DNA from: Actinomycetota bacterium
GTDB taxonomy: Bacteria > Actinomycetota > Actinomycetes > S36-B12 > UBA5976
Direction: 5' to 3'
Assembly (NCBI GenBank): GCA_026392515.1
Contig: JAPLBY010000017.1
Span: 1-53,293 of the forward strand
Length of the DNA stretch: 53,293 bases
Position numbers and translations under genes: made by a program. Positions 1-7,446 of the stretch are shown here, piece after piece (position 1 is the stretch's first letter; the number at the start of each line of letters is the position of its first letter). The notes under the pieces were generated by a model. That model had not been told where the DNA came from. It saw nothing but the letters and a program-made list of their open reading frames with translations, and ran no database searches.

Positions 1-586
1 CTTAACTCATCCATTAAGTCAGCAGCTAGTTCAAATTCTTTTTCATCGATGTGTGCGATACCCAGTGCGTTAGCAACCATGAGTAATGGTGTGGCATGTG
101 TCCATAGCGAAGCGCGTGGACTGCGTCCCTTGGCATCAATTGCAAAATGAACTGCGCCACCGATTGATTCAGACACTTTTTCTAAGTCACTGCCACCGGC
201 GCCAATTGTGATTACGCGAGCGCCGCGACGACCAGCTTCGGCAGTTGTGCTGAGAGTTTCTTCAGTCATACCGGAGCAAGAAACTCCAATGACAACATCC
301 ATTGGTCCAACCCAGCCTGGAAGACTGTGTGATTGTTCTAAAACGATTGGAACCGGAGCAGACTGACCGAGAACGGCTCGCATAACTTGTCCACCGACAC
401 CAGAGCCACCTAAGCCCGCAACAACAATGTTTCGTGGCTGGTCACCTTTAGTGATTTCAGCAAGCAGAGAGCGATCAATTACGGATAATGCTTCGCGCAT
501 CTGGGCGCCGCAACCGCGGGCAACATGTCGCTCGCATCTAAAGCACTCATGCCCTTGATGTCATCCAGCAACAGGTCGTCAATCAT
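1..586 (-). pseudogene. SIS-domain phosphosugar-binding protein (Rv3256c/TobH-like), frameshifted and cut by window edge
   Basis: Reading from 500 down to base 1, the minus strand encodes an SIS (sugar isomerase) domain with a glycine-rich VVAGLGGSGVGG phosphosugar loop and a GVSCSGMTEET segment. This resembles the phosphoglucose/phosphomannose isomerase-like proteins that follow manB in actinobacteria. A good start (ATG at 584-586, MIDDLLLDDIKGMSAL) lies 10 nt after the manB stop but is in another frame. The two frames meet between about 505 and 530, where roughly one base appears to be missing. The C-terminus lies outside the window. The likely role is a sugar-phosphate isomerase or regulator in mannose metabolism; exact substrate unknown. 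Whether the lesion is real or a sequence error cannot be decided here. Confidence 0.8.
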
Positions 587-596
587 GAACTACAGA

Positions 597-1985
597 CTAC
601 CCGACCATCATTGACAAAACTGAGTCCCGAACGATTTCCATGTTTTGAATATCCTTAGCTTCCACGTTCAATCGAAGCAATGGCTCGGTGTTGCTGGAAC
701 GAACATTGAACCACCAGCCATCACCGGAAACTGTTAAGCCATCAAGCTCATCGATCTCAGATCCTTGCTTGATTGCAGTTTCCTTAATGCGCGCGATTAC
801 TGCCTTGGCATCCGAAACTTTGGTATTGATTTCGCCACTCATTACGTATCGCAAGTAAGGCTTTAGCAATTCACTAAGTGTTGTTGACTCTGGAGTTTCA
901 CCAAGCGCAGCCAGGGCATGCATCGCAGCTAACATTCCAGAATCTGCTTTCCAGAAATCTCGGAAATAGAAGTGACCGGAATGTTCACCACCAAAGATCG
1001 CACCAGTCTCAGCCATGGTTGCTTTGATAAATGAATGACCAACGCGAGTGCGAACCGCAGTTCCGCCGTTTTCAATCACGATCTCGGGAACTGCACGTGA
1101 GGTAATCAAGTTATGAATGATTATTGAACCAGGAACTTTTGCTAATTCCCGAGTTGCAATCAGCGCAGTCAATGTTGATGGATCGACAATGCCACCCTTT
1201 TCATCAACTACGAAACAGCGATCAGCGTCGCCATCGAAAGCTAAACCGATGTCCGCGCCAACTTCGAGTACTCGCTTTTGCAGGTCGCGTAAGTTCTCTG
1301 GATCAATTGGGTTGGCTTCATGATTTGGGAATGTGCCATCGAGTTCGAAATACATCGCATCAATCTCAAGTGGCAGTGCCGGCAAAATGTCGTCACCTAA
1401 AACTGCTGGAACAGTAAACCCACCCATGCCATTGCCAGTGTCAATTACAACTTTAAGTTTGCGAGATTTATCTAGCGGAACTAGTTCGCGTAAATACTGC
1501 GAATACGCAGCCAACATATCTTGTGATGATGCCGAACCAAATGGGCCGTCGTAAGTTGGCAAGTTTTCGCTTTCCAATAGATCTCGGATTTGTGAAAGAC
1601 CTGAGTCTTGTCCAACTGGCGCTGCGCCAGCGCGACATAGTTTGATGCCGTTGTATTCGGCTGGATTATGACTTGCGGTAAACATTGCACCAGGGATATC
1701 CAATTTGCCGGATGCAAAATACAAACCATCAGTTGAACACAATCCGATGTTGACCACATCAACACCAGCGGCTGTCACGCCATCGATAAATGCGGCAACT
1801 AAATCTGGTCCAGTTGGTCGCATGTCATGGCCAACCACAATGCGCCCCGCGCCACCGTCGCTGGACCGAATACCTAGAACTTCAACGAATGCGGTGCCAA
1901 CCTCACGAGCCAGGTCTGGTCCCCATTGATCTGGCACTACGCCACGGATGTCATAGGCCTTAATCAGGGCTGATAAATCGCGCAT
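597..1985 (-). CDS. manB: Phosphomannomutase/phosphoglucomutase
   Basis: This 462-residue alpha-D-phosphohexomutase interconverts hexose 6- and 1-phosphates, supplying mannose 1-phosphate for GDP-mannose. All four family signatures are visible: the phosphoserine loop TASHNP (Ser105), the metal site DGDADR (251-256), the sugar-binding GGEHSGH (332-338) and the phosphate site RSSNTEP (429-435). Length is typical. The start at 1985 is supported by TAGACT exactly six bases upstream, suggesting a leaderless mRNA. It sits between DUF3499 and the SIS gene in the same orientation, the order seen around Rv3257c. It may feed the gmd branch of the polysaccharide island. Specificity for mannose over glucose is inferred from context. 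Confidence 0.95.
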   Translation of the reverse strand: MRDLSALIKAYDIRGVVPDQWGPDLAREVGTAFVEVLGIRSSDGGAGRIVVGHDMRPTGPDLVAAFIDGVTAAGVDVVNIGLCSTDGLYFASGKLDIPGAMFTASHNPAEYNGIKLCRAGAAPVGQDSGLSQIRDLLESENLPTYDGPFGSASSQDMLAAYSQYLRELVPLDKSRKLKVVIDTGNGMGGFTVPAVLGDDILPALPLEIDAMYFELDGTFPNHEANPIDPENLRDLQKRVLEVGADIGLAFDGDADRCFVVDEKGGIVDPSTLTALIATRELAKVPGSIIIHNLITSRAVPEIVIENGGTAVRTRVGHSFIKATMAETGAIFGGEHSGHFYFRDFWKADSGMLAAMHALAALGETPESTTLSELLKPYLRYVMSGEINTKVSDAKAVIARIKETAIKQGSEIDELDGLTVSGDGWWFNVRSSNTEPLLRLNVEAKDIQNMEIVRDSVLSMMVG

Positions 1986-1991
1986 TTGATA

Positions 1992-1997
1992 AGTCTA
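1992..1997 (-). promoter_or_regulatory. -10 element of manB (leaderless)
   Basis: TAGACT on the minus strand, followed by 6 nt (TATCAA) and then the manB ATG. The spacing would put the transcript start on the start codon. Confidence 0.55.
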
Positions 1998-2040
1998 GGA
2001 GTAGCAGGCAGTTGAGCCCTTGAGGCTTAAGCCTTTTGCA

Positions 2041-2415
2041 TTAACGTTGTGGGTTTTGCCCAGAATCGCGCAGCACTCGCAAATGGCCTCGGCGATTAAC
2101 TTCCACCATCTCGTCGGCTGGCTCGACTCGGCCAACTTCGCGCACGGCATTGGCCAAAGCTTCGATGTCATCCACACTTGGCTTCAAGGCTTCAGGATCT
2201 GGAGCCAACCGCACCACATCCCAACCACGCGGCGCAGTCATCCGAGCCGCGTGATCTTCACATAGGTCATAGCAATGTGGTTCAGCGAAAGTCGCCAAAG
2301 GGCCAAGTACCGCAGTTGAGTCGGCATAGACATAAGTCAGCGTCGCAACAGCTCGTTTGCTGCACGATGGCTTAGAACAACGTCGTGATCCCACATTCGC
2401 CAAACTAGTCGACAT
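2041..2415 (-). CDS. DUF3499 family protein
   Basis: This is a 124-residue member of DUF3499, an actinobacterial family of unknown function encoded next to manB and whiB2 (Rv3258c-like). The N-terminus carries cysteines (RRCSKPSCSKRA), and the family hallmark TLTYVYADSTAVLGPLA is followed by a Cys/His stretch (EPHCYDLCEDHAARMTAPRGW), which suggests a small metal-binding fold. The open frame extends further upstream but family similarity begins here. An alternative GTG at 2394, seven bases after TAGTTT, would give a shorter leaderless product beginning at GSRRCSK. Its 5' end is 43 bp from the divergent metallopeptidase gene. Confidence 0.85.
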   Translation of the reverse strand: MSTSLANVGSRRCSKPSCSKRAVATLTYVYADSTAVLGPLATFAEPHCYDLCEDHAARMTAPRGWDVVRLAPDPEALKPSVDDIEALANAVREVGRVEPADEMVEVNRRGHLRVLRDSGQNPQR

Positions 2416-2458
2416 AGTCTTGGGCTGTGGGTATCGAAACACCAAAAGGTATGCGGAC

Positions 2459-2890
2459 ATGAAATCTGGAGTATCTCCAAGCTTGAAGCGCGACCGCCAT
2501 AACCGCGGTTTGCGCGGACCAGTCCTGCCGCATTCCGCCCCATCACATGAATCCACAGATCAATTCTTTGTTCGCGAAATGCGCGAAGCTGTTGAAGACC
2601 TTGATGCTCGCTTAGGCACCATGCTGTCGTCAATCAAGTTTGCCCTGGAAGAAATTCCAAACAAACGCGATTTAACTTTTGCCAGCGGTCATGTTCCATT
2701 AGGAAGAACTGATCAAGGCAATCCAACAACGATTGTTTTGTATCAGCGCCCGATTGAAATGCGAGCTGACTCGAAAGAACTTTTGCAGCGAGTAGTCCGT
2801 GATGTCTTGGCCGAACTTGTCAGCCTAGTTACGGGCCTGCGCCCAGATGATGTGGATCCAAATTACGAGGGTCCAGAAATCCGAAGTTAA
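2459..2890 (+). CDS. Metallopeptidase-family protein (Rv3259-like), HExxH not seen
   Basis: The 143-residue product matches the actinobacterial metallopeptidase-family (zincin-like) proteins encoded between whiB2 and DUF3499. Recognisable stretches are RDRHNRGLRGP near the N-terminus and VLYQRPIEMRADS in the middle. The position where relatives in other phyla carry a zinc-binding HExxH helix reads VVRDVLAELVSLVTGL, with no histidine pair, so peptidase activity is doubtful, as for other members of this actinobacterial branch. The start at 2459 fits family length; AAAAGG lies about 10 bases upstream. It is divergent from DUF3499 and convergent with whiB. Confidence 0.75.
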   Translation: MKSGVSPSLKRDRHNRGLRGPVLPHSAPSHESTDQFFVREMREAVEDLDARLGTMLSSIKFALEEIPNKRDLTFASGHVPLGRTDQGNPTTIVLYQRPIEMRADSKELLQRVVRDVLAELVSLVTGLRPDDVDPNYEGPEIRS

Positions 2891-2940
2891 AAAGCAATCG
2901 GCCCCAATCCCAAAGGATCAGAGCCGATTAATAAAGCTTT
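2891..2940. terminator. Bidirectional terminator between metallopeptidase gene and whiB
   Basis: AATCGGC (2896-2902) pairs with GCCGATT (2923-2929), with an inner ATCC/GGAT stem. Flanking AAAGC (2891-2895) and GCTTT (2936-2940) can extend it. It lies just between two convergent stop codons. Confidence 0.65.
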
Positions 2941-2945
2941 GAAAT

Positions 2946-3206
2946 CTATCCGGCTTGCGCGCGCTTTAGGCGGCGGCGCTCACGTTCGGATAGGCCGCCC
3001 CAAATACCAAAGCGCTCGTCGTTCTCGAGTGCGTATTCAAGACAGTCGACTTTAACTTCGCATGAGCTGCAGACTCGTTTTGCTTCGCGAGTGGAGCCGC
3101 CCTTTTCAGGGAAGAAAGCTTCTGGATCGGTCTGGGCGCAAAGAGCACGTTCGTGCCAACCCAGATCGTCAGTTTCAGTGAAGGGAAGCAGAGCGAAATC
3201 GCTCAC
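2946..3206 (-). CDS. whiB2: WhiB-family iron-sulfur regulator (WhiB2-like)
   Basis: WhiB proteins are small iron-sulfur transcription factors; WhiB2/WhmD is linked to septation. The four cluster cysteines follow a C-x22-C-x2-C-x5-C pattern (residues 23, 46, 49 and 55 from the GTG start). FGIWGG is the conserved turn, and the C-terminus has the basic SERERRRLKR helix. The ORF could start 24 bases earlier, but a perfect AGGAGG lies six bases before the GTG at 3204-3206, which decides the start and gives 86 residues. ALCAQTDPEAFFPEKGGST is very close to WhiB2 of other actinobacteria, and the position beside the Rv3259-Rv3257-like genes agrees. Confidence 0.93.
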   Translation of the reverse strand: MSDFALLPFTETDDLGWHERALCAQTDPEAFFPEKGGSTREAKRVCSSCEVKVDCLEYALENDERFGIWGGLSERERRRLKRAQAG

Positions 3207-3212
3207 CTGGAA

Positions 3213-3218
3213 CCTCCT
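3213..3218 (-). promoter_or_regulatory. Perfect Shine-Dalgarno of whiB2
   Basis: AGGAGG on the minus strand, 6 nt before the GTG start. It selects GTG 3206 over the upstream in-frame start at 3230. Confidence 0.8.
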
Positions 3219-3301
3219 GGTTAGGCGCAACGGGTTTGTTGCTGCCCTAATGCAAGCGACAAACCCTTGTGTTACGTGGTCGGCGAACCGAACTTCCTCT
3301 T

Positions 3302-3330
3302 AAATTACACAGGTGTTATTCGTTTGACAA
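3302..3330 (-). promoter_or_regulatory. Putative whiB2 promoter
   Basis: On the minus strand TTGTCA (3330-3325) and TAATTT (3307-3302) are separated by 17 bp, a sigma70-like arrangement. It would give a leader of about 90 nt ahead of the GTG. Confidence 0.5.
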
Positions 3331-3363
3331 GTCATATTCGTTTATAAATAAGGTTTTTTACTA

Positions 3364-3405
3364 AACACTTACTAAAAGCCCGAATTCAATGGGTTTGTGA
3401 GTGTT
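3364..3405. repeat. Large imperfect hairpin in the whiB2-dpaL intergenic region
   Basis: AACACTTAC (3364-3372) pairs with GTGAGTGTT (3397-3405), and AAGCCC (3376-3381) pairs with GGGTTT (3391-3396), around a 9-nt loop. That gives 15 paired positions with two wobbles and a 3-nt bulge. Neither side has a clear U-run. The rest of 3207-3509 is AT-rich and holds the whiB2 leader and promoter; I see no gene in it. Confidence 0.55.
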
Positions 3406-3509
3406 AAAAGAATTTTCTATTTACGCGTGTTGCAGGTAAAAAATTGTCCGAATTTACAAAACATATTCACCGAATCGCAACACCTTAACAAGATGAAATA
3501 CTCAATGCC

Positions 3510-4631
3510 ATGACTGTTGCATCTGAAGTTGAAGCGAGTACTTGGTATTCAAATCCATCTGCCCGTAATTGGTCATGCGATGCGCCTGCAAAAGAAGTTG
3601 CGCGCTTTCACCAAAGCTTGCCGAATTACGCAGTCACTCCACTAATCGAATTGCCGACCATTGCCGCTGAACTCGGCGTTGGAAAAGTTTTCATCAAAGA
3701 TGAATCCGCCCGCATGAATCTTTCGGCATTTAAAATCCTTGGCGCTGCTTGGGCAGTTGCGCAAGCTTTAACGGATGGCGCAAACCCTGCTGAAATCGAT
3801 GGCGTGAAGGCTGCGATTGATACCGAGAACAAACCAACTCTGGTTGCAGCAACCGATGGTAACCATGGCAGGGCGGTTGCCCACATGGCTAAGCGCTTGG
3901 GTTTGGAGTGCGCGATCGTAATTCCTGATGGTGTGAGCGAACAGGCCATAAACAACATCGCTGGCGAAGGTGCCGAGATCACAATCATCGATGGCAACTA
4001 TGACGAAGCCGTTGAACTCGCTAAAGAAATAACTTCAACTCTGGACAATGCGATTCACATTCAAGACATGTCTTGGCCTGGGTATGAACAGATTCCAAGT
4101 TGGATCATCGAGGGTTACACAACTCTCTGTGTCGAAACCGATGAGCAACTACGCGAACTTGGATCTGGACCAGCAGATTTAGTTGCAGCTCCAGTTGGCG
4201 TCGGTGCGTTCCTGCATTCGGTTCTGGCTCACTACCGCAGTCAGCCGGGCCGAAACCCAGTAGTGCTGAGTGTTGAAGCTATCGGCGCCTCTTGCGTATT
4301 GCAGTCCCTTCAAAACGGCGAGCTCACCAGCGTTGACACAGTGCCAACGATCATGGCCGGCATGAACTGTGGCACACCGTCATCTGATTCTTGGCCAACA
4401 CATAAAGCTGGCGTTGATGCAGCCGTCGCTCTAACCGATGATGAAACCCGTTTGGATTTAAAAGTCTTGGCTGAACTTGGCGTTGATGCTGGTCCATGTG
4501 GAGCGGCAACTTTATCGGGTGTTCGCAAGGCCCTTTCAACGAAAGAGCGACGCGACCAACTTGGCATCACAAACGATTCAGTAATCGTTTTGTTCAGCAC
4601 CGAAGGCCGTGCCGCTAACCCACTGCAATAG
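3510..4631 (+). CDS. dpaL: Diaminopropionate ammonia-lyase-like PLP enzyme
   Basis: The 373-residue protein belongs to fold-type II PLP enzymes and most resembles diaminopropionate ammonia-lyase (YgeX/DpaL), which deaminates 2,3-diaminopropionate to pyruvate and ammonia. The PLP lysine is Lys75 in LSAFKILGA. ATDGNHGRA (from about residue 114) is the phosphate/substrate loop with the Asp found in DpaL, and IQDMSWPGYEQIPSWI matches the second DpaL catalytic-Asp region (VQD-x-x-W-x-GY). Length is slightly under the roughly 400 residues of the E. coli enzyme. The next gene is an M20 peptidase, the same pairing as ygeX-ygeY in E. coli. A threonine dehydratase-like activity is the main alternative. 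Confidence 0.82.
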   Translation: MTVASEVEASTWYSNPSARNWSCDAPAKEVARFHQSLPNYAVTPLIELPTIAAELGVGKVFIKDESARMNLSAFKILGAAWAVAQALTDGANPAEIDGVKAAIDTENKPTLVAATDGNHGRAVAHMAKRLGLECAIVIPDGVSEQAINNIAGEGAEITIIDGNYDEAVELAKEITSTLDNAIHIQDMSWPGYEQIPSWIIEGYTTLCVETDEQLRELGSGPADLVAAPVGVGAFLHSVLAHYRSQPGRNPVVLSVEAIGASCVLQSLQNGELTSVDTVPTIMAGMNCGTPSSDSWPTHKAGVDAAVALTDDETRLDLKVLAELGVDAGPCGAATLSGVRKALSTKERRDQLGITNDSVIVLFSTEGRAANPLQ

Positions 4632-4654
4632 CTTCCTAGAAACCAGGAGTAAAC

Positions 4655-5781
4655 ATGTCCAATTACAACCTTGATGATCCAGTTGAACTGCTGTGTGCTT
4701 TGACAGAAATCAATTCTGTGAACAGCACTTTGGTTCCAGGCGCACCTGGTGAATCCGAGATTGCAACTTTTATTGGCAAATGGTTTACCGATCGCGGGTT
4801 TGAAGTAACTCGCTTAGAGGGAACTCCTGGTCGGCCATCGATTGTTGCGTGCAGCAAAGGCGCTACCAGCTCGAAAAAGATTATGCTCAACGGCCACATC
4901 GATACCGTCACCGTTGCAAGTTACGAAGGCGATGGCTGCAAAGCAGTTCGCAAAGATGGAAACGTTTACGGGCGCGGAACTTTCGATATGAAAGGTGGGC
5001 TGGCTGGACAAATGATTGCGGCGCATCGCGCAGTGCAACGCGGAATCACAGGTCAAGTAATCGTGGCCGCCGTTTCTGATGAAGAACACGGAAACATCGG
5101 AACTGAAGAAGTCTTAAAGCACTTCACCGCTGATGTCGGCGTAGTTGCCGAACCAACCATGCTCGGTCTAACTGTTGCTCATAAAGGTTTCGTTTGGTTC
5201 GACCTGGTTCGCGTCACGACCTCGGAATCGATGCAATCACCAAAGCAGGTTACGCACTTGTCGCATTAGATAAATACGCCGATGAACTAACTTCGCGACC
5301 ACACGTTAAGTATTTGGAAACTCCTTCAGTTCACGCCTCAATCATCAAGGGCGGTGAGGAACTTTCGAGCTACCCGGCCGAGTGCACCATAGCAATTGAA
5401 CGCCGAACTGTTCCCGGCGAAACTCCTGAAGGAGTTCGGGCCGAATTAATCGCGATCCTTGACGAAGTCGCTGCAAACACCAAAGATTTCTCCTACGAGT
5501 TTGGTGGTGGTTTCACTCGCGCGCCTCTACAAGTGAGCGAAGATCATGAAATCGTTCGCCTAATTCAAAAACACTTCCAAACCCACACCGGTAACCCAAT
5601 TGGTTTTCGTGGTGAGTGGTACTGGACCGACGCAGCGCTAATGAACGATGCCGGCATCACAACAGTCTTGTTCGGAGTTGACGGTGAAGGCGCTCACGCC
5701 GCCACCGAATGGGCAACCGAAAGTTCGGTTCACACCGTTGCCGATGTGTTAACTGACGTTGTTCTCGAATGGTGTAACTAG
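4655..5781 (+). pseudogene. M20-family metallopeptidase (YgeY/ArgE-like), internal deletion and frameshift
   Basis: It begins 23 bases after dpaL with a good AGGAG ribosome site. Residues 1-190 carry the M20 metal motifs: NGHIDTVT, the GRGTFDMKGG loop, and SDEEHGNIGT with the catalytic Glu pair. Sequence then runs into AHKGFVWFDLV and loses frame at about 5205-5211. The correct frame resumes as GSRHDLGIDAI and continues to 5781 with RGEWYWTDAAL and FGVDGEGAHAATEW. Compared with the family, about 7-8 residues are missing at the junction, including the dimerisation-domain His of the usual AAHGS motif. TGGTTCG occurs at both 5195-5201 and 5205-5211. As written the gene is inactive. An intact copy would hydrolyse an N-acyl or peptide-like amide. 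Confidence 0.85.
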
Positions 5782-5784
5782 TTA

Positions 5785-6351
5785 CTACTCAACTGGTTCG
5801 TCAGATACCCACTGCGGTGATGGCATGTGAACAAGCACAAGACCCAAGATTGCAAGCACTGAGTTTCTAAATGCTGGTTCTAAGCCATTCCATTCAGTCG
5901 AGCGCCACATCTGGAACCATTCGCCACCGATAGTGATGAAACCACCCATGAACAAAACCACGATCATCAATAGACCGATGGTGCTGAACTTACGAGCTGC
6001 GAAGTAAAGCTTTGACTTACTCGACTTAATCCAAAGGAATGTTGCATACATCAAAACAAGCGCTGCAAGTGATTCCCAAATGATCACGCCAACATAGGCA
6101 ATTGTGATCACGGTTTCGTTTGTAATCGCGCGGCCAATTACGTCGGGATCAAGATTGACGCCTTCGCCTTGACCAAAGTTTGTTGTGTCCATGCGCAATA
6201 CGTGGTTCACAAAGTCAAAGTTTGTTTCGTAGTCAAAGATGTTTCCGATTGCAACAAGCAACATGTAAAGGCCATTGATGGCAACTACAACTCCAGCAGC
6301 CATCGCTAGAGATCCGATTCCCCAGTGGCGCGTTTGATTCTGATTAGACAT
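5785..6351 (-). CDS. DUF2165 family membrane protein
   Basis: This is a 188-residue protein with about four hydrophobic segments (near residues 13-35, 80-102, 122-142 and 160-175) and the DUF2165 layout, including an extracytoplasmic loop after the first helix and GGEWFQMWRSTEWNG before the last. Function is unknown; the family is called predicted small integral membrane protein. It ends three bases from the M20 stop on the opposite strand. GGGAG lies seven bases before the ATG and can be hidden in a short hairpin. Confidence 0.85.
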   Translation of the reverse strand: MSNQNQTRHWGIGSLAMAAGVVVAINGLYMLLVAIGNIFDYETNFDFVNHVLRMDTTNFGQGEGVNLDPDVIGRAITNETVITIAYVGVIIWESLAALVLMYATFLWIKSSKSKLYFAARKFSTIGLLMIVVLFMGGFITIGGEWFQMWRSTEWNGLEPAFRNSVLAILGLVLVHMPSPQWVSDEPVE

Positions 6352-6357
6352 TTATTT

Positions 6358-6370
6358 CTCCCGTCGGGAG
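6358..6370 (-). promoter_or_regulatory. Hairpin covering the DUF2165 ribosome binding site
   Basis: On the minus strand CTCCC-GAC-GGGAG forms a perfect 5-bp stem with a 3-nt loop. The 3' arm GGGAG is the Shine-Dalgarno of the gene starting at 6351. Confidence 0.5.
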
Positions 6371-6499
6371 TTCAACCTTTGCACAACCAAACGGGAAATT
6401 CGGACATTTCTTTTTGAGCGGGTTTCAATTACGGGGTAATCCGCGTGAATTTTAAACAGAAATAAGCAACAAAATTTTTCAAACTCGAAACAAACAACG

Positions 6500-6573
6500 T
6501 GGCCAGGGCCGGGGTCGAACCGGCGACCTTTCGAGTTTCAGTCGAACGCTCGTACCAACTGAGCTACCTGGCC
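6500..6573 (-). tRNA. tRNA-Phe (GAA)
   Basis: The minus strand reads a full cloverleaf: acceptor GGCCAGG/CCTGGCC with discriminator A, anticodon loop CTGAAAC (GAA) and T-loop GGTTCGACCCC. CCA is not encoded. Confidence 0.97.
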
Positions 6574-6616
6574 ACGCAAAATCGATCAACATCAAAGATG
6601 AAAACCGACCTTGCAG

Positions 6617-6690
6617 CGACCCCGACGGGACTCGAACCCGCGACCTCCGCCGTGACAGGGCGGCGCGCTAACCAACTGCGCTACGGGGCC
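6617..6690 (-). tRNA. tRNA-Asp (GTC)
   Basis: The minus strand cloverleaf has acceptor GGCCCCG/CGGGGTC with discriminator G, anticodon loop CTGTCAC (GTC) and T-loop GGTTCGAGTCC. CCA is not encoded. Confidence 0.97.
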
Positions 6691-6756
6691 TAGATACCCA
6701 ACTTTAGGTTGAGTACTTCAGCCGATTCCAAGACGGTCAAGTCTTGAAATCTTGCG

Positions 6757-6829
6757 TACCCCCAACGGGATTCGAACCCGTGTTACCGCCGTGAAAGGGC
6801 AGCGTCCTAGGCCACTAGACGATGGGGGC
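6757..6829 (-). tRNA. tRNA-Glu (TTC)
   Basis: The minus strand cloverleaf has acceptor GCCCCCA/TGGGGGT with discriminator A, anticodon loop CTTTCAC (TTC) and T-loop GGTTCGAATCC. It is the first of a Glu-Asp-Phe cluster, a common actinobacterial order. Confidence 0.97.
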
Positions 6830-6861
6830 AAATGCTTATCTTGCGAGAAGCATGAGATTGA

Positions 6862-6891
6862 AGCATACGGGAAAACAACCGCATCAGGCAA
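6862..6891 (-). promoter_or_regulatory. Putative promoter of the tRNA cluster
   Basis: TTGCCT (6891-6886) and TATGCT (6867-6862) on the minus strand are 18 bp apart. Transcription would begin about 25 nt ahead of tRNA-Glu. Confidence 0.4.
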
Positions 6892-6939
6892 AGCGATTTT
6901 GGCCGGCCCAAGCAAGAACAGACCGGTTTGGATTACGAA

Positions 6940-7152
6940 CTAAACCGAAGCGCCTTCGCCTGCCGCAGGCAGAGAAATCGAGCTGGCGACCAGAAGATTC
7001 TGGACCTCATCTTGGCGATAGCGGCGATGGCCACCAAGGGTGCGAACAGCGGTGAGTTTTCCAGCATCTGCCCAACGAGTCACCGTCTTGGGATCAACCC
7101 GGAATAGGGCAGCCACTTCGGCGGGAGTCATAAGGACTTGGGAATCAGACAC
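6940..7152 (-). CDS. bldC: BldC-like MerR-type DNA-binding protein
   Basis: BldC is a small MerR-type winged-helix regulator that controls developmental genes in Streptomyces. The 70-residue product carries the diagnostic TPAEVAALFRVDPKTVTRWA recognition helix region and RTLGGHRRYRQDEV wing with almost no divergence from the family. The frame is open upstream, but GTG 7150-7152 gives the family length (Streptomyces BldC is 68 residues) and lies seven bases after TAGGTT, so a leaderless start is likely. The tRNA cluster follows in the same direction. Confidence 0.93.
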   Translation of the reverse strand: MSDSQVLMTPAEVAALFRVDPKTVTRWADAGKLTAVRTLGGHRRYRQDEVQNLLVASSISLPAAGEGASV

Positions 7153-7159
7153 AGGGAAA

Positions 7160-7165
7160 AACCTA
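7160..7165 (-). promoter_or_regulatory. -10 element of bldC (leaderless)
   Basis: TAGGTT on the minus strand, 7 nt before the GTG start at 7152. Confidence 0.45.
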
Positions 7166-7316
7166 CTTTTCAAGGAGAAAATCAACTCTCTAATTCAATC
7201 GCCCAAATCGGACATCAGCGAGCCCAAATGCCCTATTTAAGCCAATCTTGACCTGATCCTTACTGTTGCTCCTAAGTACGTCTCTGGGGGCTCTAAATCC
7301 CCTTAAAAACCATTCA

Positions 7317-7432
7317 AACTACCCGTCAGATGCACCAATTTCAGGCTCAGATAGACTGACATTCTGTTACCGACCTGCAGATCGCAATAAAATCTGGCAA
7401 ATCAGTAACCAAATTAGAAACTCCGGGTAGTT
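7317..7432 (+). repeat. Long-range 9-bp inverted repeat upstream of DUF3073
   Basis: AACTACCCG (7317-7325) is exactly complementary to CGGGTAGTT (7424-7432), which directly precedes the AAGGGGG ribosome site of the DUF3073 gene. The 98 nt between the arms include TAGACT (7352-7357). If that is the promoter, the first arm is not in the RNA and the pairing cannot act on translation. Confidence 0.35.
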
Positions 7433-7446
7433 AAGGGGGCGCAGTC

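Noticed and set aside
2020-2375. Plus-strand open frames opposite DUF3499
   Set aside because: DUF3499 matches its family along the full length, so these are shadows.
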